Shown: piece by piece, positions 17,206-26,686 of the stretch | Position numbering within the stretch: the first letter of the stretch is position 1 | How the letters are laid out: the number at the start of each line of letters is the position of its first letter | Assembly (NCBI RefSeq): GCF_047314965.1 | Contig: NZ_JBLBVK010000048.1 | Span: 62,001 to 126,000 of the forward strand | From: JAVJUV01 sp047314965 | GTDB lineage: Bacteria; Pseudomonadota; Alphaproteobacteria; Rhodobacterales; Rhodobacteraceae | Direction: 5' to 3' | Length of the DNA: 64,000 nt | Made by a program: the position numbers and the translations under genes | Notes under the pieces: model-generated | What the model was told of the DNA's origin: nothing | Seen by the model: the letters and a program-made list of their open reading frames with translations, nothing else | Database searches by the model: none

Positions 17206-18185
17206 TCCGCGAGAGATATCTGAATGCCGGTCTTCTGGCGTTGCTGGTTGCGGTGCCGCTCTGGGCGCATCTGGCCGATGAGCCGTTCACGATCACGCTG
17301 GCCACCCGCGCGGTGATCTTCGCGCTGGCCGCCGTGGGTCTGAACATCGCCCTGGGACTGGGCGGGCTGGTGAGCCTGGGGCATGCGGCGTTTTTCGGCA
17401 TCGGGGGCTATGCGATGGGGATTCTCGCCTTTCACGCGCAGAGCTTCACGCCACTGATGGAATGGCCCTTGGTGATCGAGGGCACCAAGTCGATGCCGGT
17501 GATCTGGCTGGTGGCGGTCATCGCGTCCGCATTGGCGGCGCTGGTGATCGGGGCCTTGTCGCTGAGAACCAGCGGCGTCTATTTCATCATGATTACGCTG
17601 GCCTTCGGACAGATGTTCTATTTCTTCACAATCTCCTGGCCCGCGTATGGCGGTGAGGACGGTCTGTCGATTTATGTGCGGAACGGGTTTCCGGGGTTGA
17701 ATACGCTGGTACCGATCCAGTTCTACGGGCTGTGCTTCGTCATCCTGTGCACGGTGCTGTTCCTGAATGCGCGGCTGGCGAAATCGCCCTTCGGACTGGC
17801 CCTGAACGCGGCGCGGCAGGTGCCCGTCCGGGTCGAGACGGTCGGACTGGACGGGCAGCGGATCAAATTGGCGGCTTTCGTGATCTCTGGGGCGATCACA
17901 GGTCTGGCGGGGGCGTTGTTCGCCGATCTGAACCGCTTTGTCAGCCCGACCATGTTCAGCTGGCAGACCAGCGGCGAGATCATCGTTTTCATCATCATCG
18001 GTGGCGTGGCGCGACTGTTCGGTCCGGTCGCGGGAGCGGTGGTCTTCGTGACTCTGGAGCATGTTCTGGGCGGGCTCAGCAACTATTGGCACATCTTCCT
18101 CGGGTTGCTTCTTCTGGCGATCGTGCTGTTCGGCCGAGGAGGCCTGATCGGAATGCTGACCCGTCGGGAGGCGGCGCATGACTGA
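17202..18185 (+). CDS. livM: branched-chain amino acid ABC transporter permease LivM
   Basis: 327 aa, multiple membrane segments. The typical LivM block is GLNIALGLGGLVSLGHAAFFGIGGY (cited in part), followed by TSGVYFIMITLAFGQMFYF. The coupling region after the central helices, ALNAARQVPVRVETVGLD, occupies the place of the usual 'ai.re.e.aa..G.d' motif but has lost some of its charged residues. It overlaps livH by four and livG by eight bases, so it is translationally coupled. Confidence 0.92.
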   Translation: MIRERYLNAGLLALLVAVPLWAHLADEPFTITLATRAVIFALAAVGLNIALGLGGLVSLGHAAFFGIGGYAMGILAFHAQSFTPLMEWPLVIEGTKSMPVIWLVAVIASALAALVIGALSLRTSGVYFIMITLAFGQMFYFFTISWPAYGGEDGLSIYVRNGFPGLNTLVPIQFYGLCFVILCTVLFLNARLAKSPFGLALNAARQVPVRVETVGLDGQRIKLAAFVISGAITGLAGALFADLNRFVSPTMFSWQTSGEIIVFIIIGGVARLFGPVAGAVVFVTLEHVLGGLSNYWHIFLGLLLLAIVLFGRGGLIGMLTRREAAHD

Positions 18186-18923
18186 TCCTGTCCTGGAAAC
18201 CCGTGGTCTGACCAAGCGCTTCGGTGCGTTGACCGCAAGCGACGACATCTCGATTGCCCTGCTGCCCGGTGAGATCCACGCCATCATCGGGCCGAACGGA
18301 GCGGGCAAGTCGACGTTGATCGCGCAAATCTGCGGTGGCCTTGCGCCGGACTCCGGGAGCGTGCATCTGCTGGGGCAGGACGTGACGGCGCAGCCCATGC
18401 GTGTGCGCGCACGAGCGGGGCTGGGGCGCACGTTCCAGATTTCCGCGCTGGCGATGGAAGACACCGTTCTTCAGAATGCGGTTCTGGGCGCCGTTGGCGC
18501 AGGCGGTAGCGCCTGGCGACTTCTTGGGTCGGCGCTGGGAGACCAGGCGCTGCGAGAGCGAGCAGAAGAGGCCCTCGAGAGGGTCGGTCTCATGCCGTTC
18601 GCCGCCATGCGTACGGCGGAGCTGAGCCACGGGCAACGCAGACAGCTAGAAGTCGCAGTTGCGCTGACATTGCATCCCAAGGCCTTTGTCATGGACGAGC
18701 CCATGGCGGGGCTGGGCGCGGATGGGTCCCGGCAGATGACCGGTTTCCTGGATGAACTGCGTTGTGAAGCGCCGATCCTGCTGGTGGAGCACGACATGGA
18801 CGCCGTATTCGCGCTGGCGGACCGGATCAGCGTCCTCGACTATGGCCGTGTCATCGCCAGCGGCACGGTGGCCGAGGTTCGCGCAAACCCGATCGTGCGC
18901 TCCGCTTATCTTGGAGAAGAGGC

Positions 18924-18927
<4 letters not shown>
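18178..18927 (+). CDS. livG: branched-chain amino acid ABC transporter ATP-binding protein LivG
   Basis: 249 aa. Walker A is GPNGAGKST, the signature is LSHGQRRQLEVAVAL, and Walker B is AFVMDEPMAGLGADGS. The H-loop is LVEHDMDAVF, a form typical of LivG. The 'LSHGQ' signature instead of LSGGQ is common in this subfamily. The gene overlaps livM by eight bases and livF by four. Confidence 0.94.
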
Positions 18928-19610
<683 letters not shown>

Positions 19611-19659
19611 GTGCTGAATTTCGGGAGGCCGTTTTCCTGACGCTATGGCTCAATCGGTC

Positions 19660-19688
19660 TTGACGCCTCCCTCTCAAGCCTCTACCTA
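19660..19688 (+). promoter_or_regulatory. promoter of tRNA-Met
   Basis: TTGACG (-35, 19660-19665) and TACCTA (-10, 19683-19688) are separated by exactly 17 bases, ending 13 bases before the tRNA. The -35 is near consensus; the -10 is weaker. The spacing and position fit a housekeeping-sigma promoter for the tRNA gene. Confidence 0.55.
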
Positions 19689-19701
19689 GCCCTTCGCTCG
19701 T

Positions 19702-19778
19702 GGCGGAGTAGCTCAGTTGGTTAGAGCAGCGGAATCATAATCCGCGTGTCGGGGGTTCAAGTCCCTCCTCCGCTACCA
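19702..19778 (+). tRNA. tRNA-Met (anticodon CAT), elongator type
   Basis: 77 bases with an encoded CCA end. Acceptor GGCGGAG pairs with CTCCGCT (first pair G-T). The D arm contains GCTCAGTTGGTTAGAGC. The anticodon stem GCGGA/TCCGC encloses the loop ATCATAA with anticodon CAT. The T arm is GGGGG-TTCAAGT-CCCTC. The initiator features (unpaired C1-A72 and three G-C pairs at the loop end of the anticodon stem) are absent, so it is elongator Met. A lysidine-modified tRNA-Ile(CAT) is less likely but cannot be excluded by eye. Confidence 0.95.
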
Positions 19779-20327
19779 AAACCCTCCTTTTTGTCGATAT
19801 TCTCTGAATGATGTAGCGTGTTTAACGCTATGCGCATCTACCTTGTTGTCCACCTTCCTTGGACCTCATCTATAGTGCGTTATCAAAATACGTTTGTGAG
19901 GGTCGTCCGTTGTCCGTAACTGTGCGTTTTGCTCACAGCCAGTCTCGACGTCTGTTCAAAGCTAAATACCAGCTTCAGTACTAGGCCATGGCAACTGAAC
20001 CAATTGGCGGAAAGCAGACCTTCGCCGCGCGACTCCTCTATGTCTGAGTTGCGGCACGAAGCGGCATTTCGCTGGTTCCGATGCATAGCAGCTGTTCCAG
20101 TACGCACCTAGAAGATCTCACTCGGGACCATGCAAGTCGCTGTCAATACATCACGTGTCGAGACGCGAGGCCTTGCGGCTTTTAATGACGCCTTCAGCAG
20201 TAACGACCACGATCCGGCGTCCAGCCGAAAGAGCCGCCGCAACTTGACTTCACAGAGCCTTTGATGCGGAAAGCCATTGATTGTTTGCTGCGGGGAACTT
20301 TAGCTATTGCGGTTGGGGATAAGCGCA
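19779..20327. other. 549-base gene-free stretch after tRNA-Met
   Basis: No recognisable gene. Only short open frames (60-75 codons) without ribosome sites or family similarity are present. Composition is more A+T rich than the surroundings near 19800-19990. The position directly downstream of a tRNA is a common integration site, but no second copy of the tRNA 3' end and no integrase are seen in the window. The last part must carry the promoter of the LysR gene. Confidence 0.6.
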
Positions 20328-21236
20328 ATGTCTTTCACTCTAAAGCAAGCTCGCTACTTTGTTGGTATTGCCGAATACGGCACGATCAGCCGCGCCGCCG
20401 CCGAGTTGTCGATTTCGCAAAGTGCCGTGACCGAAGCGGTCAAGGACCTTGAAGCGCGTCTTGGAGTTCGGCTCTTCGACCGCCGCCGACGTGGGGTTGA
20501 ACTGACCTATCATGGGCATGTCTTTCTGCGTCACGCAAAGGCAATTCTTACGGAGGTCTCAAACGCCGAAATCAACCTGGCCGACAAAGGCGCCACGGTG
20601 TCTGGAACGCTTAACATTGGTGTCACGTCACTGACGTCCGGATATGTGCTGTCGGATCTCCTTTCGCGGTTTCGGCGCGCCCAGCCTGGGATCGACGTGA
20701 GCGCGGTCGAAGATACTGGCGAGTACCTCGAACATCTTCTGATCGGTGGTGAGCTGGATGTCGCGGTGATGGTCGTCTCGAACCTAAGGAACGCGCAGGC
20801 GCTGCACTCGGAAATCCTCGCTGTGTCTCCCTACAGGTTGTGGCTACCCATTGGTCATCCGCTCTGCTCGCACGAGAGCATTGCGCTCGACGACCTGACG
20901 GACGAGCCGCAGATCGTTCTCGACATCGACGAGATGCAGGCCGAAACGGACCGGCTTTTGTCTAGCTTCCAGGTCCGCCCACGCATTGCCTTTCGGACGC
21001 GTTCGGTCGAGGCTGTACGGTCACTTTGTGCAAGTGGAGCGGGGGTCGCGTTGCTGCCCGACCTCATCTATCGGCCGTGGTCGCTGGAGGGCGACAGGAT
21101 CGAGAGCCGGGATGTATCGGCCCGCCTTCCGGTGGTGCAGGTCGGGCTGGTCTGGCGCCGAGGCGCCACGGTTGCGACAGCTGCCCATGCCTTCCTCTCT
21201 GTCGCCCAGAGCTTTCATGCGCCACGGCTGAGATGA
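20328..21236 (+). CDS. LysR-family transcriptional regulator
   Basis: 302 aa. The N-terminal winged helix is clear: LKQARYFVGIAEYGTISRAA, then AAELSISQSAVTEAVKDLEA and LFDRRRRGVELTYHG. Residues 90-300 are the periplasmic-binding-protein-like effector domain. It lies upstream of, and on the same strand as, the polyamine transporter operon (103 bases away), so it is the likely regulator of that operon, with a polyamine or metabolite as effector (inference). ATG 20328 (MSFTLKQ) is chosen over an upstream in-frame start at 20307. The stop codon is the first base of a perfect palindrome that may be its binding site. Confidence 0.93.
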   Translation: MSFTLKQARYFVGIAEYGTISRAAAELSISQSAVTEAVKDLEARLGVRLFDRRRRGVELTYHGHVFLRHAKAILTEVSNAEINLADKGATVSGTLNIGVTSLTSGYVLSDLLSRFRRAQPGIDVSAVEDTGEYLEHLLIGGELDVAVMVVSNLRNAQALHSEILAVSPYRLWLPIGHPLCSHESIALDDLTDEPQIVLDIDEMQAETDRLLSSFQVRPRIAFRTRSVEAVRSLCASGAGVALLPDLIYRPWSLEGDRIESRDVSARLPVVQVGLVWRRGATVATAAHAFLSVAQSFHAPRLR

Positions 21237-21256
21237 TATCGGAATTTCCGATATCA
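21234..21256. promoter_or_regulatory. candidate LysR operator: perfect 11-bp inverted repeat
   Basis: TGATATCGGAA (21234-21244) and TTCCGATATCA (21246-21256) are exact reverse complements around a single T. The core contains the T-N11-A pattern of LysR-type boxes (T21239 to A21251). It begins at the lysR stop codon and lies just upstream of TATATT (21265-21270), a candidate -10, so it would cover the -35 region of the polyamine operon promoter. It is A+T rich with no T-tract, so a terminator role is less likely. Confidence 0.6.
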
Positions 21257-21304
21257 CCGTCCTGTATATTAGATTTGCCAAGGCCCTGGTTCTCGAAGAA
21301 TGTG

Positions 21305-21316
21305 GTTGCGCGCAAC
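21305..21316. promoter_or_regulatory. 12-bp perfect palindrome before the polyamine operon
   Basis: GTTGCGCGCAAC reads the same on both strands. It lies 24 bases before the binding-protein start codon, inside the predicted leader. It may be a second operator or a small RNA element; a chance palindrome of this size in G+C-rich DNA is possible. Confidence 0.3.
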
Positions 21317-21339
21317 ATATCCTCACGGGGGGAAGATCC

Positions 21340-22503
21340 ATGACGAACAAGTTGAAATCGACGGGAGCTGTCGCGGTTGCCGCGATCCTCGCGGCGCAGT
21401 CGGTAGCCGCTCAGATGGTGACCCAGGTCGGGCCGGGTGAAGGTCAGCTGAACATCGTGGCTTGGCCGGGCTACATCGAACGCGGCGAGACGATGGCCGA
21501 GTTCGACTGGGTGACCAAGTTCGAAGAAGCGACCGGTTGCATGGTCAACGTCAAGACCGCCAATACCTCGGACGAGATGGTGGCCCTGATGAACGAGGGC
21601 GGTTTCGACCTGGTGACCGCATCGGGCGACGCCTCGCTTCGGATGATCGCGGGCAAGCGGGTCCAGCCCGTGAACATCGACCTCGTGCCGAGCTGGAACA
21701 CGATCGACGACCGGCTGAAAGAGGCGCCCTGGCACTATGTCAACGGCACCCACTACGGCGTCCCCTACATGTGGGGACCGAACGTTCTGATGTACAACAC
21801 CGAGGTCTTCGGTGACAGCGCGCCCACCTCTTGGAACGTCGTCTTCGAGCCGATGAACCTCCCAGACGGCCAGCCGAACCAGGGCCGGGTCCAGGCCTAT
21901 GACGGCCCGATCCACATTGCTGACGCGGCGCTCTACCTGATGACGCACAAGCCCGAGCTTGGCATCACCTCGCCCTATGAACTGAACCAGGATCAGTACA
22001 ATGCCGCGCTTGATCTGCTGCGCACCCAGCGCACGCTGGTCAGCCGCTATTGGCATGATGCGTTCATTCAGATTGACGACTTCAAGAACGAGGGCATGGC
22101 GGCCTCGGGCTCGTGGCCGTTCCAGGTGAACCTGCTCCAGGGCGACGGCGCACCGATCGCCAGCGTGATCCCCGAAGAGGGCGTCACGGGATGGGCCGAC
22201 ACTACGATGATGCATGTCGACGCCGCCAACCCGAACTGTTCCTACATGTGGTTCGAGCACACACTCACCTCGAACCTGATGTCCGACCTGTCGGTCTGGT
22301 TCGGCGCGAACCCGGCGGTTCTCGCGGCATGCACCGACGGGCGCGGCATGCAGACGGCCGAAGGGTGCACCAAGAACGGGCTCGACGATTTCGACAAGGT
22401 GCGGTTCTGGCAGACGCCTGTCACCCAGTGCGCAAGCCAGGGCGAATGCGTGCCCTATTATCGCTGGGTGTCCGACTACATCGGCGTCATCGGCGGCCGC
22501 TGA
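21340..22503 (+). CDS. polyamine-type ABC transporter substrate-binding protein
   Basis: 387 aa, solute-binding family 1 (PotD/PotF-like). Residues 1-24 are the signal peptide (cleavage after SVAA). The mature domain starts LNIVAWPGYIERG and has the typical polyamine-binder layout: WVTKFEEATGC, then MVALMNEGGFDLVTASGD, GVPYMWGPNVLMYN and DFKNEGMAASGSWP. Putrescine or spermidine is the likely ligand, supported by the downstream aminobutyraldehyde-type dehydrogenase. The mature protein has several cysteines near the C terminus (SYMWFEH to GECVPYY) that could form disulfides. GGGGGGAAG precedes the ATG at a good spacing. A hairpin follows the stop. Confidence 0.9.
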   Translation: MTNKLKSTGAVAVAAILAAQSVAAQMVTQVGPGEGQLNIVAWPGYIERGETMAEFDWVTKFEEATGCMVNVKTANTSDEMVALMNEGGFDLVTASGDASLRMIAGKRVQPVNIDLVPSWNTIDDRLKEAPWHYVNGTHYGVPYMWGPNVLMYNTEVFGDSAPTSWNVVFEPMNLPDGQPNQGRVQAYDGPIHIADAALYLMTHKPELGITSPYELNQDQYNAALDLLRTQRTLVSRYWHDAFIQIDDFKNEGMAASGSWPFQVNLLQGDGAPIASVIPEEGVTGWADTTMMHVDAANPNCSYMWFEHTLTSNLMSDLSVWFGANPAVLAACTDGRGMQTAEGCTKNGLDDFDKVRFWQTPVTQCASQGECVPYYRWVSDYIGVIGGR

Positions 22504-22515
22504 TCTCAAACCCAA

Positions 22516-22541
22516 CCGGCGCCGGTTCCGACCGGCGCCGG
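22516..22541 (+). repeat. intergenic G+C-rich stem-loop after binding-protein gene
   Basis: CCGGCGCCGGT (22516-22526) and ACCGGCGCCGG (22531-22541) form a perfect 11-bp stem with the tetraloop TCCG. No T-tract follows. It sits between the binding protein and ATPase genes, as at 16242-16270, and could block exonucleases and raise binding-protein mRNA relative to the membrane genes. Confidence 0.75.
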
Positions 22542-22555
22542 CCACGGGGCAGAAC

Positions 22556-23545
22556 ATGACTGCAGCAGTTTCTTTCAAATCCGTTTCGCGCCACTTCGGA
22601 ACGGTGCGGGCTGTCGACAACGTGACGCTCGACATCGCCGAGGGCGAGTTCTTCGCCCTGCTCGGCCCCTCCGGATCGGGCAAGACGACCTGCCTGCGGC
22701 TGATCGCTGGCTTCGAGCAGCCCACCTCGGGACGCATCTCGATCTTCGGAGAAGACGCCACCGCGACCCCGCCTTACCGGCGCCCCGTGAACACGGTGTT
22801 CCAGGACTACGCACTGTTTCCGCACCTGTCGGTCGAGGACAACGTGGCCTATGGGCTTATGATCGCGGGTCAGGGCAAGGCAGAGCGCCGCAGGCAGGCC
22901 GGCGAGGCGCTGGAACTTGTCGCGCTCTCGGGCTTCGGCGGGCGCAAACCCTCCGAACTCTCGGGGGGGCAGCGCCAACGCGTAGCTCTTGCCCGCGCGT
23001 TGGTTATGAAACCCAAGGTCCTGCTTCTGGATGAACCTCTCGGTGCACTGGATCTCAAGCTGCGCGAAGCGATGCAGGGCGAGTTGAAATCGCTTCAGCG
23101 CCAGCTGGGCATCACCTTCGTCTTCGTCACCCATGACCAGGGCGAGGCGTTGTCGATGTCCGACCGCATCGCAGTCTTCAACGAGGGTCGCATCCAGCAG
23201 ACAGGCAGCCCTTCCGAGGTTTATGACCGTCCCGAAACGCCGTTCGTCGCGGATTTCGTCGGGTCCTCGAATGTGCTTCCCCCCGAGATGGTTCGCGAGC
23301 TTACGGGCACTTCGGCGCCTGCCAGCCTGCGGCCCGAGGCGATCACGCTGGGGGAGGGAACGCTTTCGGGCAAGGTGGTCTCGCTGTCCTTTCTGGGCGC
23401 GGCGACGCGGGTCGAGGTCGATACCGCCCGAGCCCGTCTGAACGTGCTGCTGCCCAAGGGCCGCCCCGTCCCGGCGGTGGGCGATGCCGTCATGCTTGGC
23501 TGGCCCGCGGACGCGCTTCACGTCATGGAGCATGCGCATGGCTGA
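22556..23545 (+). CDS. potA: polyamine ABC transporter ATP-binding protein
   Basis: 329 aa. Walker A is GPSGSGKTT, the signature is LSGGQRQRVALARAL, Walker B is VLLLDEPLGALD, and the H-loop is VTHDQGEAL. A C-terminal TOBE-type beta domain follows (from about residue 245, SLRPEAITLGEGTLSGKV), as in PotA/MalK-type ATPases. It has eight bases of overlap with the next permease. The subfamily is that of polyamine/Fe(III)/thiamine importers; context selects polyamines. Confidence 0.93.
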   Translation: MTAAVSFKSVSRHFGTVRAVDNVTLDIAEGEFFALLGPSGSGKTTCLRLIAGFEQPTSGRISIFGEDATATPPYRRPVNTVFQDYALFPHLSVEDNVAYGLMIAGQGKAERRRQAGEALELVALSGFGGRKPSELSGGQRQRVALARALVMKPKVLLLDEPLGALDLKLREAMQGELKSLQRQLGITFVFVTHDQGEALSMSDRIAVFNEGRIQQTGSPSEVYDRPETPFVADFVGSSNVLPPEMVRELTGTSAPASLRPEAITLGEGTLSGKVVSLSFLGAATRVEVDTARARLNVLLPKGRPVPAVGDAVMLGWPADALHVMEHAHG

Positions 23546-24455
23546 GGCTTTCGTCACGCGTGCGTCTGATGCGCTGTGGCGGAGGCCCAACCTCCTGCTC
23601 CTCCTGCTCGTCATCCCGCCACTCATGTGGCTCGGGATCGTTTACCTGGGCTCGCTCTTCGCGCTTCTGGCACAGAGCTTCTTCTCGATCGACGAGTTTT
23701 CCGGGCTGGTGAACTACGAGTTCACTCTAAAGACCTATGGCGAACTGTTCCGTGCCTCGAACTTCGACATTCTGGTGCGTACGATCCTCATGGCTTCTGC
23801 GGTGACGATTGCCGCGGCCATCGTCGCCTTTCCCATCGCCTACTACGCCGCAAGATACGCGCGGGGGCGGTGGAAGGCGGTGTTCTATCTGGGTATCATG
23901 CTGCCCCTCTGGTCCAGTTATCTGGTCAAGGTCTATTCGTGGAAGCTGATCCTCGCCAAGGAAGGCATCCTGAACTGGCTGTTCGAAACGCTGCACCTGT
24001 CCTGGCTTCTGAATGCGTACCTCGCGATTCCGGGCATCGGGGGGAATTCGCTGTCGGTCAGCTGGACCGGGACCTTCCTTGTTTTCCTCTATGTCTGGCT
24101 CCCCTTCATGATCCTGCCGATCCAGGCGGCGCTGGAGCGGGTGCCCGCATCGATGCTGGAAGCGTCGGGCGATCTGGGTGCAAGACCCGGCCAGACCCTC
24201 CGACACGTCATCCTGCCCCTGGCGCTGCCCGGTATCGTGGCAGGGTCGATCTTTACCTTTTCGCTGACGATGGGCGACTACATCATCCCCCAGATCGTCG
24301 GCACCTCCGCCCGAATGATCGGCCAGGCAGTCTACCAGTTCCAAGGCACGGCGGGGAACATCCCGCTTGCCGCCGCCTTCGCGGTGGTGCCCATCGTCGT
24401 CATGGGCGTCTACCTGACCGTGGCCAAGCGCATGGGGGCCTTCGATGCACTCTAA
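23538..24455 (+). CDS. potB: polyamine ABC transporter permease (PotB type)
   Basis: 305 aa, six membrane segments. The first is preceded by a basic leader (WRRPN) and the large periplasmic loop follows it. The ATPase-docking EAA motif is MLEASGDLGARPGQTLRHVI, in the form seen in PotB/PotH. The family's GDYIIPQIVG sits in the late periplasmic part. ATG 23538 overlaps the ATPase gene by eight bases; an in-frame ATG at 23532 is equally possible. The stop overlaps the next permease by eleven bases. Confidence 0.92.
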   Translation: MAEAFVTRASDALWRRPNLLLLLLVIPPLMWLGIVYLGSLFALLAQSFFSIDEFSGLVNYEFTLKTYGELFRASNFDILVRTILMASAVTIAAAIVAFPIAYYAARYARGRWKAVFYLGIMLPLWSSYLVKVYSWKLILAKEGILNWLFETLHLSWLLNAYLAIPGIGGNSLSVSWTGTFLVFLYVWLPFMILPIQAALERVPASMLEASGDLGARPGQTLRHVILPLALPGIVAGSIFTFSLTMGDYIIPQIVGTSARMIGQAVYQFQGTAGNIPLAAAFAVVPIVVMGVYLTVAKRMGAFDAL

Positions 24456-25248
24456 GGCATCCCTCGGGCTCAAGATCGCGGCTATAGGCGGGCTGTTGTT
24501 CCTGCACCTGCCGATCCTGCTGATCTTCGTCTACGCCTTCACGACCGAGGACAAGTCGTATCAATGGCCCCCTCCGGGGTTCACCGTGCAATGGTTCGGC
24601 GTGACCTGGAACCGGCCAGACGTCTGGGAGGCGCTGTGGCTCTCACTCAAGGTCGCGGCGATTTCGACCGTGATCGCGATGGTGCTGGGCACACTCTGCG
24701 CGGCGGCGGTGGCGCGGTCGAAGTTCTTCGGGCGCGAGACGATCTCGCTTCTCGTGATCCTGCCCATCGCGCTACCCGGAATAATCACCGGCATTTCGCT
24801 GCGCTCGGCGTTCAACATCGCCGATATCCCGTTCAGCTTCTGGACCATCGTGCTGGGCCACGCGACCTTCTGCATCGTGGTCGTCTACAACAACGCCGTC
24901 GCTCGCTTCCGCCGCACATCCGGCTCGCTCGTAGAGGCGTCCATGGATCTTGGTGCAACCTATTTCCAGACGCTCCGCTATGTGATCCTGCCGAATATCG
25001 CGACCGCGCTCCTCGCTGGCGGGATGCTCGCCTTCGCGCTCTCGTTCGACGAGGTCATCGTGACCACCTTTACCGCCGGTCAGCAGCAGACGCTGCCGAT
25101 CTGGATGCTGGAAGAGCTGGTTAGGCCACGTCAGCGTCCCGTGACCAACGTGGTGGCGATGGTCGTTGTGATCGTCACGTTCCTGCCGATCCTCGGCGCC
25201 TATTACCTCACCCGCGGGACCGAGACGGTCGCCGGACAGGGCAAATGA
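24445..25248 (+). CDS. potC: polyamine ABC transporter permease (PotC type)
   Basis: 267 aa, six membrane segments. The EAA motif reads LVEASMDLGATYFQTLRYVI, and the following SFDEVIVTTFTAG is characteristic of PotC/PotI, where the partner PotB carries GDYIIPQ. It begins inside the potB end (eleven-base overlap), so the two are translationally coupled and likely form a heterodimeric channel. Confidence 0.92.
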   Translation: MHSKASLGLKIAAIGGLLFLHLPILLIFVYAFTTEDKSYQWPPPGFTVQWFGVTWNRPDVWEALWLSLKVAAISTVIAMVLGTLCAAAVARSKFFGRETISLLVILPIALPGIITGISLRSAFNIADIPFSFWTIVLGHATFCIVVVYNNAVARFRRTSGSLVEASMDLGATYFQTLRYVILPNIATALLAGGMLAFALSFDEVIVTTFTAGQQQTLPIWMLEELVRPRQRPVTNVVAMVVVIVTFLPILGAYYLTRGTETVAGQGK

Positions 25249-25261
25249 AAGGGAGACCATG

Positions 25262-26686
25262 ATGGACACCAAGATGCTGATCGGCGGCGCCTTCGAGGCG
25301 GGAACCGAGACCGAGGAGATGATCCTCAATCCGCGCACCGGTGAGACCATTCTCAAGCTGCCCGAGGCAAGCCCCGATCAGATCGACCGCGCCGTTGCAG
25401 CCGCCCGAGCGGCGTTTCCGGGATGGGCAAGGACGACGCCCGGCGAGCGCTCGGCCAAGCTTCTTGCTATCGCCGACGCGGTCGATGCGAACGCCGCATC
25501 CCTTGCCCGCCTCGAGGCTCTCAACTGCGGCAAGCCGATCGGATGCGCCACCAATGACGAGATGCCAGCGATCGCCGATTGCTTCCGCTATTTTGCGGCG
25601 GCTGTGCGGAACATGCACGGCCCCGTCGCGGGCGAGTACCTTGAAGGGCACACGAGCATGATCCGGCGTGATCCAATCGGCGTCGTGGCCTCGATCGCGC
25701 CCTGGAACTATCCGCTGATGATGATGGCCTGGAAATTGGCCCCGGCGCTGGCAGGGGGCAATACGGTCGTGATCAAGCCGTCTGAGCAGACCCCTCTGAC
25801 CGCGTTGGCCTTCGCAAAGATCCTCATCGACATCCTGCCTGAGGGCGTGGTGAACGTGGTTGTCGGGCAGGGTGGGTCCGTCGGGAACACGCTGGTCAAC
25901 CATCCGGGCGTCGACATGATTTCGATCACCGGGGACGTTGCGACAGGCAAGAAGATCCTCATGGCCGCCTCGAAAGGGGTGAAACGCACCCACCTCGAAC
26001 TCGGCGGCAAGGCGCCGGTCATCGTATATGGCGATGCCGACATCGGCCGGACAATCGAAGGGCTCAAGGCCTTTGGCTATTACAACGCTGGTCAGGATTG
26101 CACTGCGGCATGCCGGGTCTACGCCCATGCCGATATTTACGATAAGTTCGTCGCCGACCTGACTGCTGCGGCCGCGAGTATCGTCTACAACGATGCCGAC
26201 GACGCTCGGAACGAGATCCCGCCCCTCATTTCACCACGCCAGCGGGACCGGGTGGCAAGCTTCGTCCAACGGGCCTCCGAGCAGAAGCATATCGAGATCA
26301 CCACGGGCGGAAGCGTCGAGGATGGGGCCGGGTTCTACTACCGGCCAACCGTCATCGCGGGCGCCTTGCCGTCCGATGAAATCGTGCAGCGAGAGGTCTT
26401 CGGCCCGGTCGTATCGGTTACCCGTTTCACCGACGACGACGCAGTCATCGACTGGGCCAATGACAGCCCCTATGGCCTCGCCTCGTCGGTGTGGACCCGG
26501 GACATCGGCAAAGCCATGGCCGCCTCGGCTGCGCTCCAGTACGGCTGCACCTGGGTCAACACCCATTTCATGCTGGTCAACGAGATGCCCCATGGCGGTT
26601 TGAAGCAATCCGGCTACGGGAAGGACATGTCGATGTACGCTCTCGAGGATTACACGGCGGTCCGCCATGTCATGATTGCACATTAG
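25262..26686 (+). CDS. aldehyde dehydrogenase, gamma-aminobutyraldehyde type
   Basis: 474 aa. The catalytic Cys280 lies in YNAGQDCTAACRVY and the general-base Glu246 in HLELGGKAP. The NAD-binding SITGDVATGKK loop and PWNYPLMMMAWK are present. The AGQDCTA active site is typical of 4-aminobutyraldehyde dehydrogenase (PatD/YdcW), which turns the aldehyde from putrescine into GABA. Its place at the end of the polyamine transporter operon supports that role. No putrescine aminotransferase is in the window. Two consecutive ATG codons occur (25259, 25262); the second has better spacing from GGGAGA. Confidence 0.88.
   Translation: MDTKMLIGGAFEAGTETEEMILNPRTGETILKLPEASPDQIDRAVAAARAAFPGWARTTPGERSAKLLAIADAVDANAASLARLEALNCGKPIGCATNDEMPAIADCFRYFAAAVRNMHGPVAGEYLEGHTSMIRRDPIGVVASIAPWNYPLMMMAWKLAPALAGGNTVVIKPSEQTPLTALAFAKILIDILPEGVVNVVVGQGGSVGNTLVNHPGVDMISITGDVATGKKILMAASKGVKRTHLELGGKAPVIVYGDADIGRTIEGLKAFGYYNAGQDCTAACRVYAHADIYDKFVADLTAAAASIVYNDADDARNEIPPLISPRQRDRVASFVQRASEQKHIEITTGGSVEDGAGFYYRPTVIAGALPSDEIVQREVFGPVVSVTRFTDDDAVIDWANDSPYGLASSVWTRDIGKAMAASAALQYGCTWVNTHFMLVNEMPHGGLKQSGYGKDMSMYALEDYTAVRHVMIAH

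Noticed and set aside
17142..18464. Long minus-strand frame opposite livM/livG
   Set aside because: Antisense shadow; basic low-complexity product.
19702..20327. Integrated element at the tRNA-Met 3' end
   Set aside because: No integrase, no repeat of the tRNA 3' end downstream, and the following genes are ordinary transport genes.
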